Of a stretch of 64,000 nucleotides of DNA, positions 8,085-17,533 are shown piece after piece (positions within the stretch are counted from its first letter, which is position 1; each line of letters opens with the position of its first letter). The notes below the pieces were generated by a model that searched no databases, was not told the DNA's origin, and saw nothing but the letters and a program-made list of their open reading frames with translations. The stretch covers positions 1 to 64,000 of the forward strand of contig JAIOYV010000022.1 in NCBI GenBank assembly GCA_021740905.1, written 5' to 3'. This stretch comes from Bacteroidales bacterium (lineage in GTDB: Bacteria; Bacteroidota; Bacteroidia; Bacteroidales; M50B96). Both the position numbers and the translations under genes were made by a program.

Positions 8085-9449
8085 TTAGTCTAAAATCAGT
8101 TTTTCAATTACTTTTTCATCATCCTTTTCGTACACAAAATAGTACAAGCCGGAAGGCAGGCCCATTCTGTTAAATAGGAAATTTTTCTGTCCTGAAACAT
8201 TCAATGTGCGAAGCATCTTGCCTTGCGAATCGTAAATTTTCAATTGCTGATTGCCTTTGATTTCAGAAGGAAAAACAATCATGCAATTTTCTGTGCAGGG
8301 GTTCGGGTAAATTTGAATGTGGGTTTTATTCATATCTTTAATCCCAGCCTGAGTGGTTGTAATACACCTGAAGTTTTGAGTGAATTTATTCTGGGCTACG
8401 CTATCGTTAGCGAATTCAATTTTCACCCTGCCCGTATCAGCTACTGAGTTTGTATTAAAATACATGGTAAAAGTACCGGTATCGCCGGGCTGTAAAAAAA
8501 CATGGGCAACATCGGTAAACACATCATAACAATTTTGATGGGTACACAATTGCGAGGTCCAACCCTGGGGCATGTCGTTTACCAGTTTGGTTATGGTCAT
8601 ATATACATTGCCCTGGCTGTTGTTGGCATATTTTGCTTTGGTCGAATGGGTGAGACCAGGTGCTCCAATTACCTGGGGTGATCCATCTAATGTGAAAGTA
8701 AAATTCCCATTTGAACCTGATCCGCCACATCCAGTTGGGTAGCCTAGCAAACTGTCGATGTCGCAAAAAATATCGGCAGGTGTACCATCGGGGTGAAAGT
8801 CGTCGAACTCGCTGTGCATGGAAAATATCACACCTGTTGAATCAAGAAGTACTGCATTATTGGGCCAGTTGGTGTAATACATCCACCATTCGTTGCATGG
8901 GCCATCCAGTAATACAGGAGCATTGACTGTCATGGTTTGAAGCAGGTGGGTCACATTGTATTTTCGTTCGCTGTATGTTTTGGGCTGACTGTAATAAGAA
9001 CCATCAGGGGCCGGGGTTTGCCATACGTTGCCACTGTATGGGCTTGGGTCGGGGCTGGCAGGATGAGCTTCAACAGCATACACAACATAAACCTGGAGGC
9101 GGTCGGGGTAAGCGGCCACAACCTGGTTTTGAATGGGCAGACTGTTCGTAAACTTAGGTCAGGTAAAACTTCCTGAGACAAGGAGGATATGCTTGCCCAC
9201 ATTCAGCAACTGGTCATGTAGGTTTACCGAATCACCATTCAAATCATACAAGGTAAAATCGGCCATTGTATCACCCACATCAGGGACTGTGTGGGGTATT
9301 CCACCATTGCTTGGGTTTACATTGTGAATGTAACAAATCGAATCGGCATCAGAGGGTAGGCTGAATAAACCGATGGACGGCAATAAGGTTATTCCCTGTG
9401 ATGCGCAGAGAAGCGGCAGAAACAGGAACAGAAAACTAAATTTTCGCAT
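8085..9449 (-). CDS. Deiodinase-like thioredoxin-fold protein, in-frame UGA at active site, T9SS cargo
   Basis: Read through the UGA at 9161-9159 (codon 97), this is a 454-residue protein. Residues 1-17 (MRKFSFLFLFLPLLCAS) are a signal peptide. The next part has DFTLYDLNGDSVNLHDQL, a redoxin-type start, then ILLVSGSFT-UGA-PKF. Iodothyronine deiodinase-like proteins carry GSxT followed by Sec or Cys and then P at this place. The reading frame continues past the UGA with VYAVEAHPASPD, matching the deiodinase EAH motif, and later VNAPVLLDGP and AVLLDSTGVIF. The C-terminal 75 residues (IYPNPCTENCMI...GLYYFVYEKDDEKVIEKLILD) form a type A T9SS sorting domain. Both halves lie in the same frame with no other stop. 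Either selenocysteine is inserted, or a Cys codon has mutated. No sel genes lie in this window. The start at 9449 is set by the signal peptide. Confidence 0.7.
9121..9164 (-). promoter_or_regulatory. Candidate bacterial SECIS-like hairpin at the UGA codon
   Basis: On the minus strand the UGA lies at the base of a possible stem: ACCUG (9164-9160) pairs with CAGGU (9125-9121); inside it GUUU (9153-9150) pairs with AAAC (9129-9126) and GAA (9147-9145) pairs with UUC (9133-9131), around an 11-base loop (CAGUCUGCCCA). Bacterial SECIS elements sit just after the UGA with a G near the start of the loop. The loop here begins only 14 bases after the UGA and the stem is interrupted, so this is a weak candidate. 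Confidence 0.3.
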
Positions 9450-9695
9450 ATTGAAATTTTTTGATAAAGATACACATAATTGATTGTGGTTGTCCGGCCA
9501 ATTTCTCAAATCAGAATGGCTGGGAATCTTTCAATTGGAGTAAGGGAATGTAGGTGTATTGGGTGAGAATTTACCCCTTCTTCGCCAATTCACCATCATA
9601 CAAATCCTTTATATAGTAGAATCATTTTCAGAAACCTTTGAAATGTGTCCTATCTGATAAGGCTGCCCTTGCATATATTGATATGTATATATTAT

Positions 9696-9703
9696 TATAT
9701 TTG
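9696..9703 (+). promoter_or_regulatory. TAnnTTTG promoter box
   Basis: TATATTTG matches the Bacteroidetes -7 element and lies 21 bases before the ATG at 9725, giving a short leader. A TTG at 9678-9680 is a poor -33 match because the spacing is short. It supports the 9725 start over the longer frame that begins at 9638. Confidence 0.45.
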
Positions 9704-9724
9704 CCAGGTACTAAAACAAATAAT

Positions 9725-10990
9725 ATGAAAAGCAGATTTTACACATTGATTATTATTGCCGGATTGATAGCGATAGTTGGTTTGACCAGTTCGTTTACCG
9801 GACAACCAAAGGCAACTCAAACCCCAGGTAATATGACATTTACTTTTAAAACAGTGACCAACAACGGAACCTATTCGCCAAAGCATGTATTGGCAGTATG
9901 GATAGAGGACTCGAACGGATTTGTCCGCACCCAGTTGCGGCGGGCCGTGGCAAGGAAACAATACCTTTACACCTGGATCGCTTCCACTGGCCAAAACGAA
10001 GTGGATGCAACCACGGGGGCTACCCTCACATCGCACCAAACCCAAACCATTACCTGGGATTGTAAAGACCTTAGCGGAAACGAAGTACCCGATGGGGATT
10101 ATACAATTAGGGTTGAGTTTACCGACAAACATGCCCAAGGGCCGCTGTATTCCATAACCTTTACAAAAGGGGCCACATATCAGCACCTTACGCCTGCCAA
10201 TGAAACCAACTTTATCAATATTGATCTTGAATTTACCCCTGAAGTAGCTATTGCTGATTTTTCGGTAAATACTCAATCGGTATGTACTGGTGAAGATGTC
10301 GTATTTACCGATAATTCTTCCCTTGCCACCAGCTATGAATGGGATTTTGGCGATGGTGCCAATCCTGCAACAGCCAATACGGTTGGGCCACATACGGTAA
10401 GCTATTCAACTTCGGGGGCAAAAACAGTAAGCCTTACAGTGAATGGTTCGGTTGTTCAATCGTTTACCAATTATATTACTGTTGAAGCTACTCCGGTTGC
10501 TGGATTTACGCAATCCATCGGTAATAACCTGGAAGTGACATTCACAAGTACAGCGACTGATGCCCTTGTGTGGGAATGGAATTTTGGCGATGGAAACTCA
10601 AGTTCTTTGGAGAACCCTGTTCATACGTATGCCACAGAAGGCAATTACGAGGTGCAGTTAACTGCCATTAATGTTGATTGCGAGAATGATTTTTCCCAAA
10701 TGATAAATGTGGTAAACCAAGGGATAGAATCAAATGGGACAACCTTTGGATTTTCAATTTTTCCAAATCCGGGCAACGGCATTTTCAATATCCACATAAA
10801 CGAAAATTCCATCGGCTTTCCCAATGTCAACATTTATGATTATAGTGGAAAGATGGTGCACCATCAAGTAGTTTCCAATTTGATTAACGGTTCTTTTGCG
10901 CTGGATGCCGGTAAACTTGCCCCTGGAATCTATTTTATGAAAATTCAGACGGGAGAAGAAATTAATATTGAAAAGTTAGTGGTTCAGTAG
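9725..10990 (+). CDS. DUF2271/PKD protein with T9SS type A sorting domain
   Basis: A 421-residue exported protein. It has a signal anchor or peptide (about residues 1-25), then a DUF2271-like domain (about 35-165: YSPKHVLAVWIEDSNGFVRT, TGATLTSHQTQTITWDCKDLSGNEVPDGDYTIRVEFTD). DUF2271 is otherwise a small periplasmic protein often found near flavin-linked or PepSY proteins. Two PKD domains follow (about 175-255 and 255-335; YEWDFGDGANP and WEWNFGDGNSS), then a C-terminal sorting domain (SIFPNPGNGIFNIHI...GIYFMKIQTGEEINIEKLVVQ) for export by type IX secretion. Ligand unknown. The start at 9725 gives a proper signal sequence and a promoter box at the right distance. A hairpin terminator follows. 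Confidence 0.8.
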   Translation: MKSRFYTLIIIAGLIAIVGLTSSFTGQPKATQTPGNMTFTFKTVTNNGTYSPKHVLAVWIEDSNGFVRTQLRRAVARKQYLYTWIASTGQNEVDATTGATLTSHQTQTITWDCKDLSGNEVPDGDYTIRVEFTDKHAQGPLYSITFTKGATYQHLTPANETNFINIDLEFTPEVAIADFSVNTQSVCTGEDVVFTDNSSLATSYEWDFGDGANPATANTVGPHTVSYSTSGAKTVSLTVNGSVVQSFTNYITVEATPVAGFTQSIGNNLEVTFTSTATDALVWEWNFGDGNSSSLENPVHTYATEGNYEVQLTAINVDCENDFSQMINVVNQGIESNGTTFGFSIFPNPGNGIFNIHINENSIGFPNVNIYDYSGKMVHHQVVSNLINGSFALDAGKLAPGIYFMKIQTGEEINIEKLVVQ

Positions 10991-11015
10991 ATTGTATTTG
11001 ATCCTCAAAATATTT

Positions 11016-11051
11016 ACGGATGGTTTAATTTCGATTAGGCCATCCGTTTTT
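11016..11051 (+). terminator. Rho-independent terminator
   Basis: ACGGATGG (11016-11023) pairs perfectly with CCATCCGT (11040-11047) and is followed by T residues. It ends the DUF2271/PKD gene and lies between it and the convergent response-regulator gene. Confidence 0.8.
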
Positions 11052-11844
11052 AATTATTTCCTGAACCCAAAATCCTTCGCAAGGCTGCATAAAATTCTTT
11101 GCTATATTTTGGGCTTAGCGGTGCAGTGCATTTTTCGGACAAGTATATGGTTGTGCCGTCCGAATTAAGGATGCTCCCCACATGGTACAGGTTCACTATA
11201 TGCTGCCGCGATACTCTTTGAAATTCATTTCCCGGTAGGTTAAACTCGAAATATTTTAGGCTTTTAGTACTTTCGATTGTCCGCTTGTCAGACAAAAATA
11301 CATGGCAAATATTCGCATCGGAACGGAACATAACAATATTGTCCCACGAAACATATTCGGTACCTCCTCTTATGGGTATTTCAATTTTGTGTTCGAGCTT
11401 TTTGTATTGCAAGGCAGCAAGGGTTTTATTCATATCCTTTAGCGTGTTATTCTCCTCCGACATGTTTTGATTCGCTTTGGCAGCAAATACAGCATTTATT
11501 ACATCGTCGATACCGAGCGGTTTAAGCAGGTACTTCAAAGCTCCATAATCATTTACGGCTTTCAGTATTTTGTCCGACTTTTTTTCGCCGGTCGTAAAAA
11601 TAATAGTGAAATTCTGATTTGGAATGGCATTAAGGATCTCGAAGGCACCATTGTCGGCGGCATCTAATTTTATATCGAGAAACAATAAAGTTGGGTGGCT
11701 TTGCTTGATCAGGCGGATCGCCTCGTCAACGTTTGCTGCCTTGCCAATAACTTCCACGTCGTCGTCGCAATAATTTTGCAAAATCATGGAAAGAGCTTCC
11801 ATGCTCAATTTTTCATCTTCAACAATAATGGTTTTTAGTTTCAT
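11050..11844 (-). CDS. LytTR-family response regulator
   Basis: A 264-residue two-component response regulator. The N-terminal receiver domain has the acidic pair at residues 9-10 (VEDE), the phospho-acceptor Asp57 (LLFLDIKLDA), a TTGEKK switch segment and the conserved Lys in LKPLG. The C-terminal LytTR DNA-binding domain (about 155-260) has IVMFRSDANICHVFL and FQRVSRQHIVNLYHV. It should be phosphorylated by the sensor kinase encoded just upstream on the same strand (12085-15189), which has the kinase type normally paired with LytTR regulators. The 240 bases between the two may hold a separate promoter. Targets unknown. Confidence 0.92.
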   Translation of the reverse strand: MKLKTIIVEDEKLSMEALSMILQNYCDDDVEVIGKAANVDEAIRLIKQSHPTLLFLDIKLDAADNGAFEILNAIPNQNFTIIFTTGEKKSDKILKAVNDYGALKYLLKPLGIDDVINAVFAAKANQNMSEENNTLKDMNKTLAALQYKKLEHKIEIPIRGGTEYVSWDNIVMFRSDANICHVFLSDKRTIESTKSLKYFEFNLPGNEFQRVSRQHIVNLYHVGSILNSDGTTIYLSEKCTAPLSPKYSKEFYAALRRILGSGNN

Positions 11845-12084
11845 CGCCTTTCAGTTTTACAACACATCATCCTGCCCGTTGTTATACTTATATGGAGCAG
11901 CATCGGGAATATCTCGATTGGTTTTCAAGAGTACTAAAAAAAACGTTTATCAATGATTGTTTTTTGACAAAACTACATATTTTATCCATGAGTGGCATGG
12001 ATGTATCCAAACCCAAAATTTAGTCACTAATCCCGTATGTGCAGCAACAATGTTTCACTGTGGTTTCCTTAGTGTTCTAAGTGC

Positions 12085-15000
12085 CTAAGTGGTTTTTTTA
12101 TCTGTTTTTCCAAAGTCCGGCAATTTCAATTCGATCAGCGTACCAGGGAATTCATTGTTTTCGGGCGATGCTTTTCTAATGTCCAATGATATTTCGGTTT
12201 TATATATTTTTTGCAGGATGTTGATACGTTCCCGGATGTTTTTGATGGCCGTCGATTCCCGGTGTCCTTGTCTTGGTTTGGCTTTCACTTCTTTCATACC
12301 AACCCCGTTATCTTTCACCACACAAATCAATGAATTTTCGATTGCCAAAAATTCAACAACGAGCAAACCAGGCACTTTCATTTCTTTAAAAGCATGTTCA
12401 ACCGTGTTTTCGATAAATGGTTGAATCAACATTGGAGGTATTTTCTTTATCAACACTTCGGGTCTGACTTTAAACTCGAATTCAAACTTTTCGGGGAATC
12501 TAAGTTGTTGCAATAAAAGGTATTTTCGGAGTGACGAAATTTCCGATTCAACCGTCACAAATTCGTTTTTCGAACTTTCCAATATCTCGCGCATAAGGGT
12601 CGCAAAAGTAGTCAGGTACTTGTTTGCCGAACGGATGTTGTTCTGGAGGACAAAGCTGTTGATGGCACTCAGGGTATTGAAAATAAAATGGGGGTTCATC
12701 TGGGTTTTCAAGAAATTGAGGGTGGACAGGTTGGCTTCGCGTTCAAGCCGGACTATCCTCATTTCCTTTTTCATGTTGATGTTTTTCAACCTAAGCAACA
12801 AAGCTGCGATGAGCGCAAATAAAAGCGCTGCAATTGTACTTAAAATAAAACCGTCTCTCTGCCAAAATACTTTATTCTCCACTTCAATTGCCATTTTAAG
12901 GTTTTCTCTTGTCCACGAGCAATTTTCATAGGTCGATTCAACAGTAAAAAAATAATGGCCCGGATTGAGATTGTAATACCGTGCAGCCATTTCGTTTCCC
13001 TGAACTTGCACCCAATCCTTGTTGACACCAGAGAGCTTGTAACGGTAAGCCCTGGTGTCTGGAAAACGAAAATCGAGACAGCCAAAGTTTATTTCAACCG
13101 AATTGTCTTCGTTGGCCAAAACTATTTCTTCGCCTCCTGTAAGCGGATAAGAGAATGGTAGTTGACCGTGTTTGGAATGAATACTATGGATAACCAATGG
13201 AGTTTCAGGCTGAGATTGAATAAACGAATCAGGAAGAAAACCAATGACACCCCCTTCGCCACCAAAATAAATTTTCCCGTTATTGGCTTTGCAGAATGCA
13301 CCGGCAGTAAAATCATGAAAGGGTAAGCCATTTGCCCCAGAAAAGTTTAGAATGTTATGATTCTGTAAATTGAACTGTGACACCCCGCTTTGTGTACTGA
13401 GCCATAAATATCCCTGTCCATCATCTACAATGGCATAAACCGAATTGTTTATTAGCCCGGTCGTATCGCAAAAATGATGGATGAATTTTTGTGACTCAAG
13501 ATCGAACCCATACATACCATTGCGGATTGTACCCATCCATAGTGTACCATCATCCGATTCGCACAAACCAAAGATTTGAGGATCAGCTTCGCTTCCAGGT
13601 GGACCAAAAACAACACTTGATGCCGGATTTTTTTCATTGTATCGAACTAAGCCGAATGCAGAGCCAAGCCATATTTGTCCTCTTTTATCCTGAACGACAC
13701 TGCCCACATAATTTCGAAAAGGCAGAAATCCTGAGTGGGGGATCGAATGATAAGAATAACTTCCTGCCCTTTCTTCGGCAATAGTCAATGAGTCGAGATC
13801 GATTATCCACAAACGATTATCCTTGTCCCGAAAAATTGTCCTGGCCCACATCGATACAGGTTTAAACAATTCTGAATTTCCTGTTTTATGATTGTATTTC
13901 ATCAACAGAGTATCGCTACCTAAAAGCAATTCATCCTGGTTTAAGACATAAATGCAGGATACATTATTTGCGCTATGGTCGCTATCCAAAAATGGGAGTT
14001 GGATCGGGATAATTTCATTGGTTTCAATCTTCACTTTTTTCAGCCCGCCTCCTTTCGAGCCAACCCAAAGAGTATTATTTGCTTCGTCAAAATCAAGGGC
14101 AAACACTCTGTTTTGGTCTATTCCTGTTTTATTAGAAAGATTAAAATCCCATGAGTCATATTTTAATAAGGGCAGGCTATACTTATACAAACCGTTCAAA
14201 GTTCCTATCCAAATATTATCTTGCTTATCTCTAAAAGTAGAATAAACGGTCTGTATGCCAATCGTTTCATCAAGCATTTTATTATTGACAAGCGCACCCT
14301 TTGTGAGATTATAAATCTGGATCCCCAAATTATCGCTCGATAGCCAAAGTTGATTGGTGTCGATTTCTTCAATGCAATTTATAGAACCCCAATTGGCAAG
14401 ATTCAAATGATCCCTGTCGCTTAGGATTTCATAACTACCCGATTGGGGATTGATCAACATGATGTCGTTCATATTTAATCGGGTGAGAAGCGACCCATTC
14501 GAAATCCGGAAAAGGTTGGTGAATCCATCTATTTGTTTGCCGGCGTTAAGAGGGATCGATTTAATGGCCATTGATTTGGCTGCAACCTTTTTATTGCAAA
14601 GGGTTTCCTGATCGAACAGATACAAACCTTGTGAAGAAACCAGCCAAACATCTTTATCTTCTTGAAGCATAAAGCCATCTTTGGAATAAATATCAGCAAT
14701 ATCGATAAAAAAGGAATTGCCATTTTCCGGGTTGAAAACATAAAGCTGGTATTTAGTAAGCAACCAAATCCTGTTGCTTTGATCGAAAAAAAACTGCCTG
14801 ATTTGGTTGCCTGGATTTAAAGATTCACTGGGATTGATCTGACCCACCCGTATAAACTTTTCGCTTTGCCTGTCGAATCTCGACAAACCATTCCTTGTAA
14901 GAACCCATAAGCTGCCTTTTTTGTCTTCAAGAATTTTATGAACCTGGTCGCCATGAATGCTCAACGAATCATTGGGGATATGCTTATAACTTGTAAAACT

Positions 15001-15189
15001 ATGCCCGTCGAAACGGCTTAGACCGTCCCATGTACCAATCCAAATATATCCGAAACTATCCTGGTATAAGGTAGAAACATAATTGTGAACCAGTCCATCA
15101 GTAAAAGAATAATGCTCTCTATCTTGCGAAATTGCATCAAAGCAAAATAAACTCAGGACTAAAATAATATACCAGTTGCGAAATTTCAT
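12085..15189 (-). CDS. Two-component-regulator propeller / LytS-type histidine kinase
   Basis: A 1034-residue sensor kinase. It has a signal peptide (MKFRNWYIILVLSLFCFDAISQ), then about fourteen propeller repeats over residues 25-680 (DSFGYIWIGTWDGLSRFDG, DKQDNIWIGTLNGLYKYS, DGQGYLWLSTQSGVSQFN), a Y_Y_Y-type domain (about 690-770, NLNPGHYFFTVES), one membrane segment (ILSTIAALLFALIAALLL), and a cytoplasmic LytS-like kinase core with the phospho-His motif NPHFIFNTLSAI and an ATPase segment with NTVEHAF and DNGVGM. The periplasmic propellers presumably detect an extracellular signal; in gut Bacteroides similar proteins sense glycans, but no polysaccharide locus is next to this one. The downstream LytTR regulator is the likely partner. 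The start at 15189 is fixed by the signal peptide. Confidence 0.92.
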   Translation of the reverse strand: MKFRNWYIILVLSLFCFDAISQDREHYSFTDGLVHNYVSTLYQDSFGYIWIGTWDGLSRFDGHSFTSYKHIPNDSLSIHGDQVHKILEDKKGSLWVLTRNGLSRFDRQSEKFIRVGQINPSESLNPGNQIRQFFFDQSNRIWLLTKYQLYVFNPENGNSFFIDIADIYSKDGFMLQEDKDVWLVSSQGLYLFDQETLCNKKVAAKSMAIKSIPLNAGKQIDGFTNLFRISNGSLLTRLNMNDIMLINPQSGSYEILSDRDHLNLANWGSINCIEEIDTNQLWLSSDNLGIQIYNLTKGALVNNKMLDETIGIQTVYSTFRDKQDNIWIGTLNGLYKYSLPLLKYDSWDFNLSNKTGIDQNRVFALDFDEANNTLWVGSKGGGLKKVKIETNEIIPIQLPFLDSDHSANNVSCIYVLNQDELLLGSDTLLMKYNHKTGNSELFKPVSMWARTIFRDKDNRLWIIDLDSLTIAEERAGSYSYHSIPHSGFLPFRNYVGSVVQDKRGQIWLGSAFGLVRYNEKNPASSVVFGPPGSEADPQIFGLCESDDGTLWMGTIRNGMYGFDLESQKFIHHFCDTTGLINNSVYAIVDDGQGYLWLSTQSGVSQFNLQNHNILNFSGANGLPFHDFTAGAFCKANNGKIYFGGEGGVIGFLPDSFIQSQPETPLVIHSIHSKHGQLPFSYPLTGGEEIVLANEDNSVEINFGCLDFRFPDTRAYRYKLSGVNKDWVQVQGNEMAARYYNLNPGHYFFTVESTYENCSWTRENLKMAIEVENKVFWQRDGFILSTIAALLFALIAALLLRLKNINMKKEMRIVRLEREANLSTLNFLKTQMNPHFIFNTLSAINSFVLQNNIRSANKYLTTFATLMREILESSKNEFVTVESEISSLRKYLLLQQLRFPEKFEFEFKVRPEVLIKKIPPMLIQPFIENTVEHAFKEMKVPGLLVVEFLAIENSLICVVKDNGVGMKEVKAKPRQGHRESTAIKNIRERINILQKIYKTEISLDIRKASPENNEFPGTLIELKLPDFGKTDKKTT

Positions 15190-15368
15190 GTAACAACGTT
15201 TGCGATGATTTGATGGGATAAAAATAAGAATCTTTCTGGGGTAAAAATTAGTTCTTTTCACGAAATAACCCACTTTCATAATCGAATAGGGTGGTTTGGT
15301 CATGCAATGTAAAAATATCGTAATGGGTTTTTATAAATTCGTGACGTAAAAAAACTAAACACGACACA

Positions 15369-16241
15369 ATGAAAAGGACACATCAAATTATCATCTACCT
15401 ATTTGTTCTCAATCTTATTTCGACAAACGTGAGGTCGCAGGAAAAAATCTATTACGATTCGCTTTGGAAAGAGACGAAAATTGAAAATGCCGTCTACTAT
15501 CGGGTTATCGAAACGATTGAGAAAGGGAAGCTTTATCTCGCAAAAGATTATTTTATGAGCGGAGCGTTGCAAATGGAAGGCTGCTACTCAAATATCAAAA
15601 AGGAATTAGGAGAAGGCCCTTTTGTATGGTATTACGAAGACAGCGTTGTTCGTTCAAAAGCAAACTATCAAAATGGAAAGTATGACGGGGTTTTCAAAAG
15701 GTGGCACCCAAATGGCCAGCTCGAAATGGTGGGGAAATATTCAAATGGAATACCAGATAGCTTATGGACATGGTGGTATAAAGATGGCACGCTAATGTCG
15801 AAAGTAAATTATGTGGATGGGAATAGAGATGGTGTTTGGCATATAAATCATCCGAATGGCAAAAAAGCAAAAGAAGTAATTGTAAAGAATGGAGAGTTTG
15901 ATGGATATTTTTCAATCTGGGATACAACAGGGATATTGATAACAAAATACGAATCGGCTGGAGAAGACCCATTCTCCGGGGTTATAACAGATAATTACCC
16001 GGATGGAAAAATACACTACCGGTGCAATTATGTAAAGGGGAAGCTGTCTGGGCCATGGAGTGAGTATTATGGGAATGGCCAGGTTAAAATAACTGGTGAA
16101 TTAAGAAGGAACAAGGCAATTGGGAAATGGAAATATTACGAGGAAGATGGAAAAGAGTATCATGGGAATAATTTCATGAGTGGAAAAAAATTCGATTCAG
16201 ATTTACACACATTTGTCTATGCAAATTTCTTTAACTATTAA
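15369..16241 (+). CDS. YwqK/MORN-repeat secreted protein
   Basis: A 290-residue protein with a signal peptide (about 1-23) and MORN/YwqK-like repeats: GKYDGVFKRWHPNGQLEMVGKY, GIPDSLWTWWYKDGTLMSKVNY, GNRDGVWHINHPNGKKAKEV, GKLSGPWSEYYGNGQVKITGEL. Such proteins are often annotated as YwqK-family antitoxins, but that name comes from one example, and the signal peptide here argues for an envelope role. It heads a same-strand run with the next genes (12 bases to the following gene). Function unknown. Confidence 0.7.
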   Translation: MKRTHQIIIYLFVLNLISTNVRSQEKIYYDSLWKETKIENAVYYRVIETIEKGKLYLAKDYFMSGALQMEGCYSNIKKELGEGPFVWYYEDSVVRSKANYQNGKYDGVFKRWHPNGQLEMVGKYSNGIPDSLWTWWYKDGTLMSKVNYVDGNRDGVWHINHPNGKKAKEVIVKNGEFDGYFSIWDTTGILITKYESAGEDPFSGVITDNYPDGKIHYRCNYVKGKLSGPWSEYYGNGQVKITGELRRNKAIGKWKYYEEDGKEYHGNNFMSGKKFDSDLHTFVYANFFNY

Positions 16242-16253
16242 TCAAAAAAAAAG

Positions 16254-16883
16254 ATGAAACAACTTTTTGCAACAACACTAATTATTCTTCTTTCAATCCC
16301 TGTTATGCTTACAGCACAGGAAAACAAAGAGGCCATCGAGCCTAATCTTATTCTGGAGGTGGATGTAAATGGCAAACATTGGGTAATAAATGAAAAGGAT
16401 ACGATTTCTATTGGTGATAGTCTGGTTACCATAAAAGCCAGCAACTATAAAGTTTTCGACTTTGGCAAAGTCAGTTTTCACTACCCAAAACATTTTTTGT
16501 TTACCTACGAAAAAGCATTCACATCTAAAACCTGGAGCGTATATGGGAACAATATGGCTGTTGTTTACGCCATTCGCGACTATAATGTCGATTTCGACTA
16601 TTTCGTAAAATTATTTATAGGGAAAAGCAAAGCAAAAGATTATTCCATCGAGGATGTTGAAACGAAACTTGGGAAGAAAGCAGTGCAAGGAAAAAGGATA
16701 ATCTACGGAAGAAAATACACAGCGGGTATTTATGATCTTTACCCCGTCGAAGTAAACGACTATTCGAAGCATTACCTGATCCTGAAAAATTACCCAACTG
16801 TTGATGGTTCAAATTCACAGGAAGTGCCGGCTACCATCGAATTATTAAGCAATAGCTTCAAAATAAAAGGAGAGGAACTTTAA
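16254..16883 (+). CDS. Exported protein of unknown function
   Basis: A 209-residue protein with a signal peptide (MKQLFATTLIILLSIPVMLTAQ). The rest looks like a beta-rich soluble domain (KVFDFGKVSFHYPKHFLFTYEKAF...TWSVYGNNMAVVYAIRDYN). I do not recognise the family. It starts 12 bases after the YwqK-like gene and ends 5 bases before the next one, so it should be co-transcribed with both. Confidence 0.65.
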   Translation: MKQLFATTLIILLSIPVMLTAQENKEAIEPNLILEVDVNGKHWVINEKDTISIGDSLVTIKASNYKVFDFGKVSFHYPKHFLFTYEKAFTSKTWSVYGNNMAVVYAIRDYNVDFDYFVKLFIGKSKAKDYSIEDVETKLGKKAVQGKRIIYGRKYTAGIYDLYPVEVNDYSKHYLILKNYPTVDGSNSQEVPATIELLSNSFKIKGEEL

Positions 16884-16888
16884 CGAAA

Positions 16889-17533
16889 ATGTCGAAAGCG
16901 AATGACATATCAGAGTGTACGCCCACAAGAAAGGAGAAGGGTCTTGTGGCAAACTTCTGTAGTCATTGCGCAGGGGTGATTGTAATTGAGGAGTTTGAAA
17001 AAGGACACCGCCCGTTTTGGCAATCGCTTTTTTCAACTCCTAAAACTCAACCACTTCATACTTGCTCAAACTGCGGAAAAGCGTATAGCGAATCGGAGCG
17101 TTGGGCAATTGTAGAAGCCATTGCCGAAAAAGAGGAGCATGAGAGAGAAATCCAAAGACTTTATGCCAGCACACTAACTGCTTGCCTAACGCACATTGCC
17201 ATGATTGAAATAGGATGTTCTATGCATGTTGAAAAACAGATTTGGAAAGTAAAACAAAGCTTTGTGGAGTTTGACAGTGATATAAATGAAGCACTGGCCA
17301 AAGTAAGGGCCTCGACCAACCCCGAAGATATTGTGTATCCGGCCTTGCGCCTTAGCTCACAAAAATTGTCACCCGAAGTAATGATGCATATAATTGGCCA
17401 TTGTGCCAAAGTATTCATGCAGGATTGCAACATGGCCGAAAAAGCGGAAACCCTTATAAAAGAATATTTGCTGGTGTGCGGGATTTCAAAAAACAGGTAC
17501 GAGGAAATAGTGAACTTAAAAATGGAGGGGTGA
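16889..17533 (+). CDS. Zinc-ribbon/TerB-like protein, copy 1
   Basis: A 214-residue protein without signal peptide. The N-terminus has two Cys pairs of a zinc ribbon (CSHC at about 24-27 and CSNC at about 52-55). The C-terminal 130 residues are helical and resemble TerB-like domains (TACLTHIAMIEIGCSMHVEKQIWKVKQSF, MMHIIGHCAKVFMQDCNMAEKAETLIKEYLLVCGI). It is a clear paralogue of the protein at 17928-18554: the C-terminal block IKEYLLVCGISKNRYEEIV is almost shared. The TerB assignment is by resemblance only. Its stop codon overlaps the start of the next gene (TGATG), so the two are translationally coupled. Confidence 0.7.
   Translation: MSKANDISECTPTRKEKGLVANFCSHCAGVIVIEEFEKGHRPFWQSLFSTPKTQPLHTCSNCGKAYSESERWAIVEAIAEKEEHEREIQRLYASTLTACLTHIAMIEIGCSMHVEKQIWKVKQSFVEFDSDINEALAKVRASTNPEDIVYPALRLSSQKLSPEVMMHIIGHCAKVFMQDCNMAEKAETLIKEYLLVCGISKNRYEEIVNLKMEG

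Noticed and set aside
8085-9449. Two separate genes (a 116-codon and a 344-codon frame)
   Set aside because: Both are in one frame separated by a single UGA at a conserved active-site position, and only together make a known fold with signal peptide and sorting domain.
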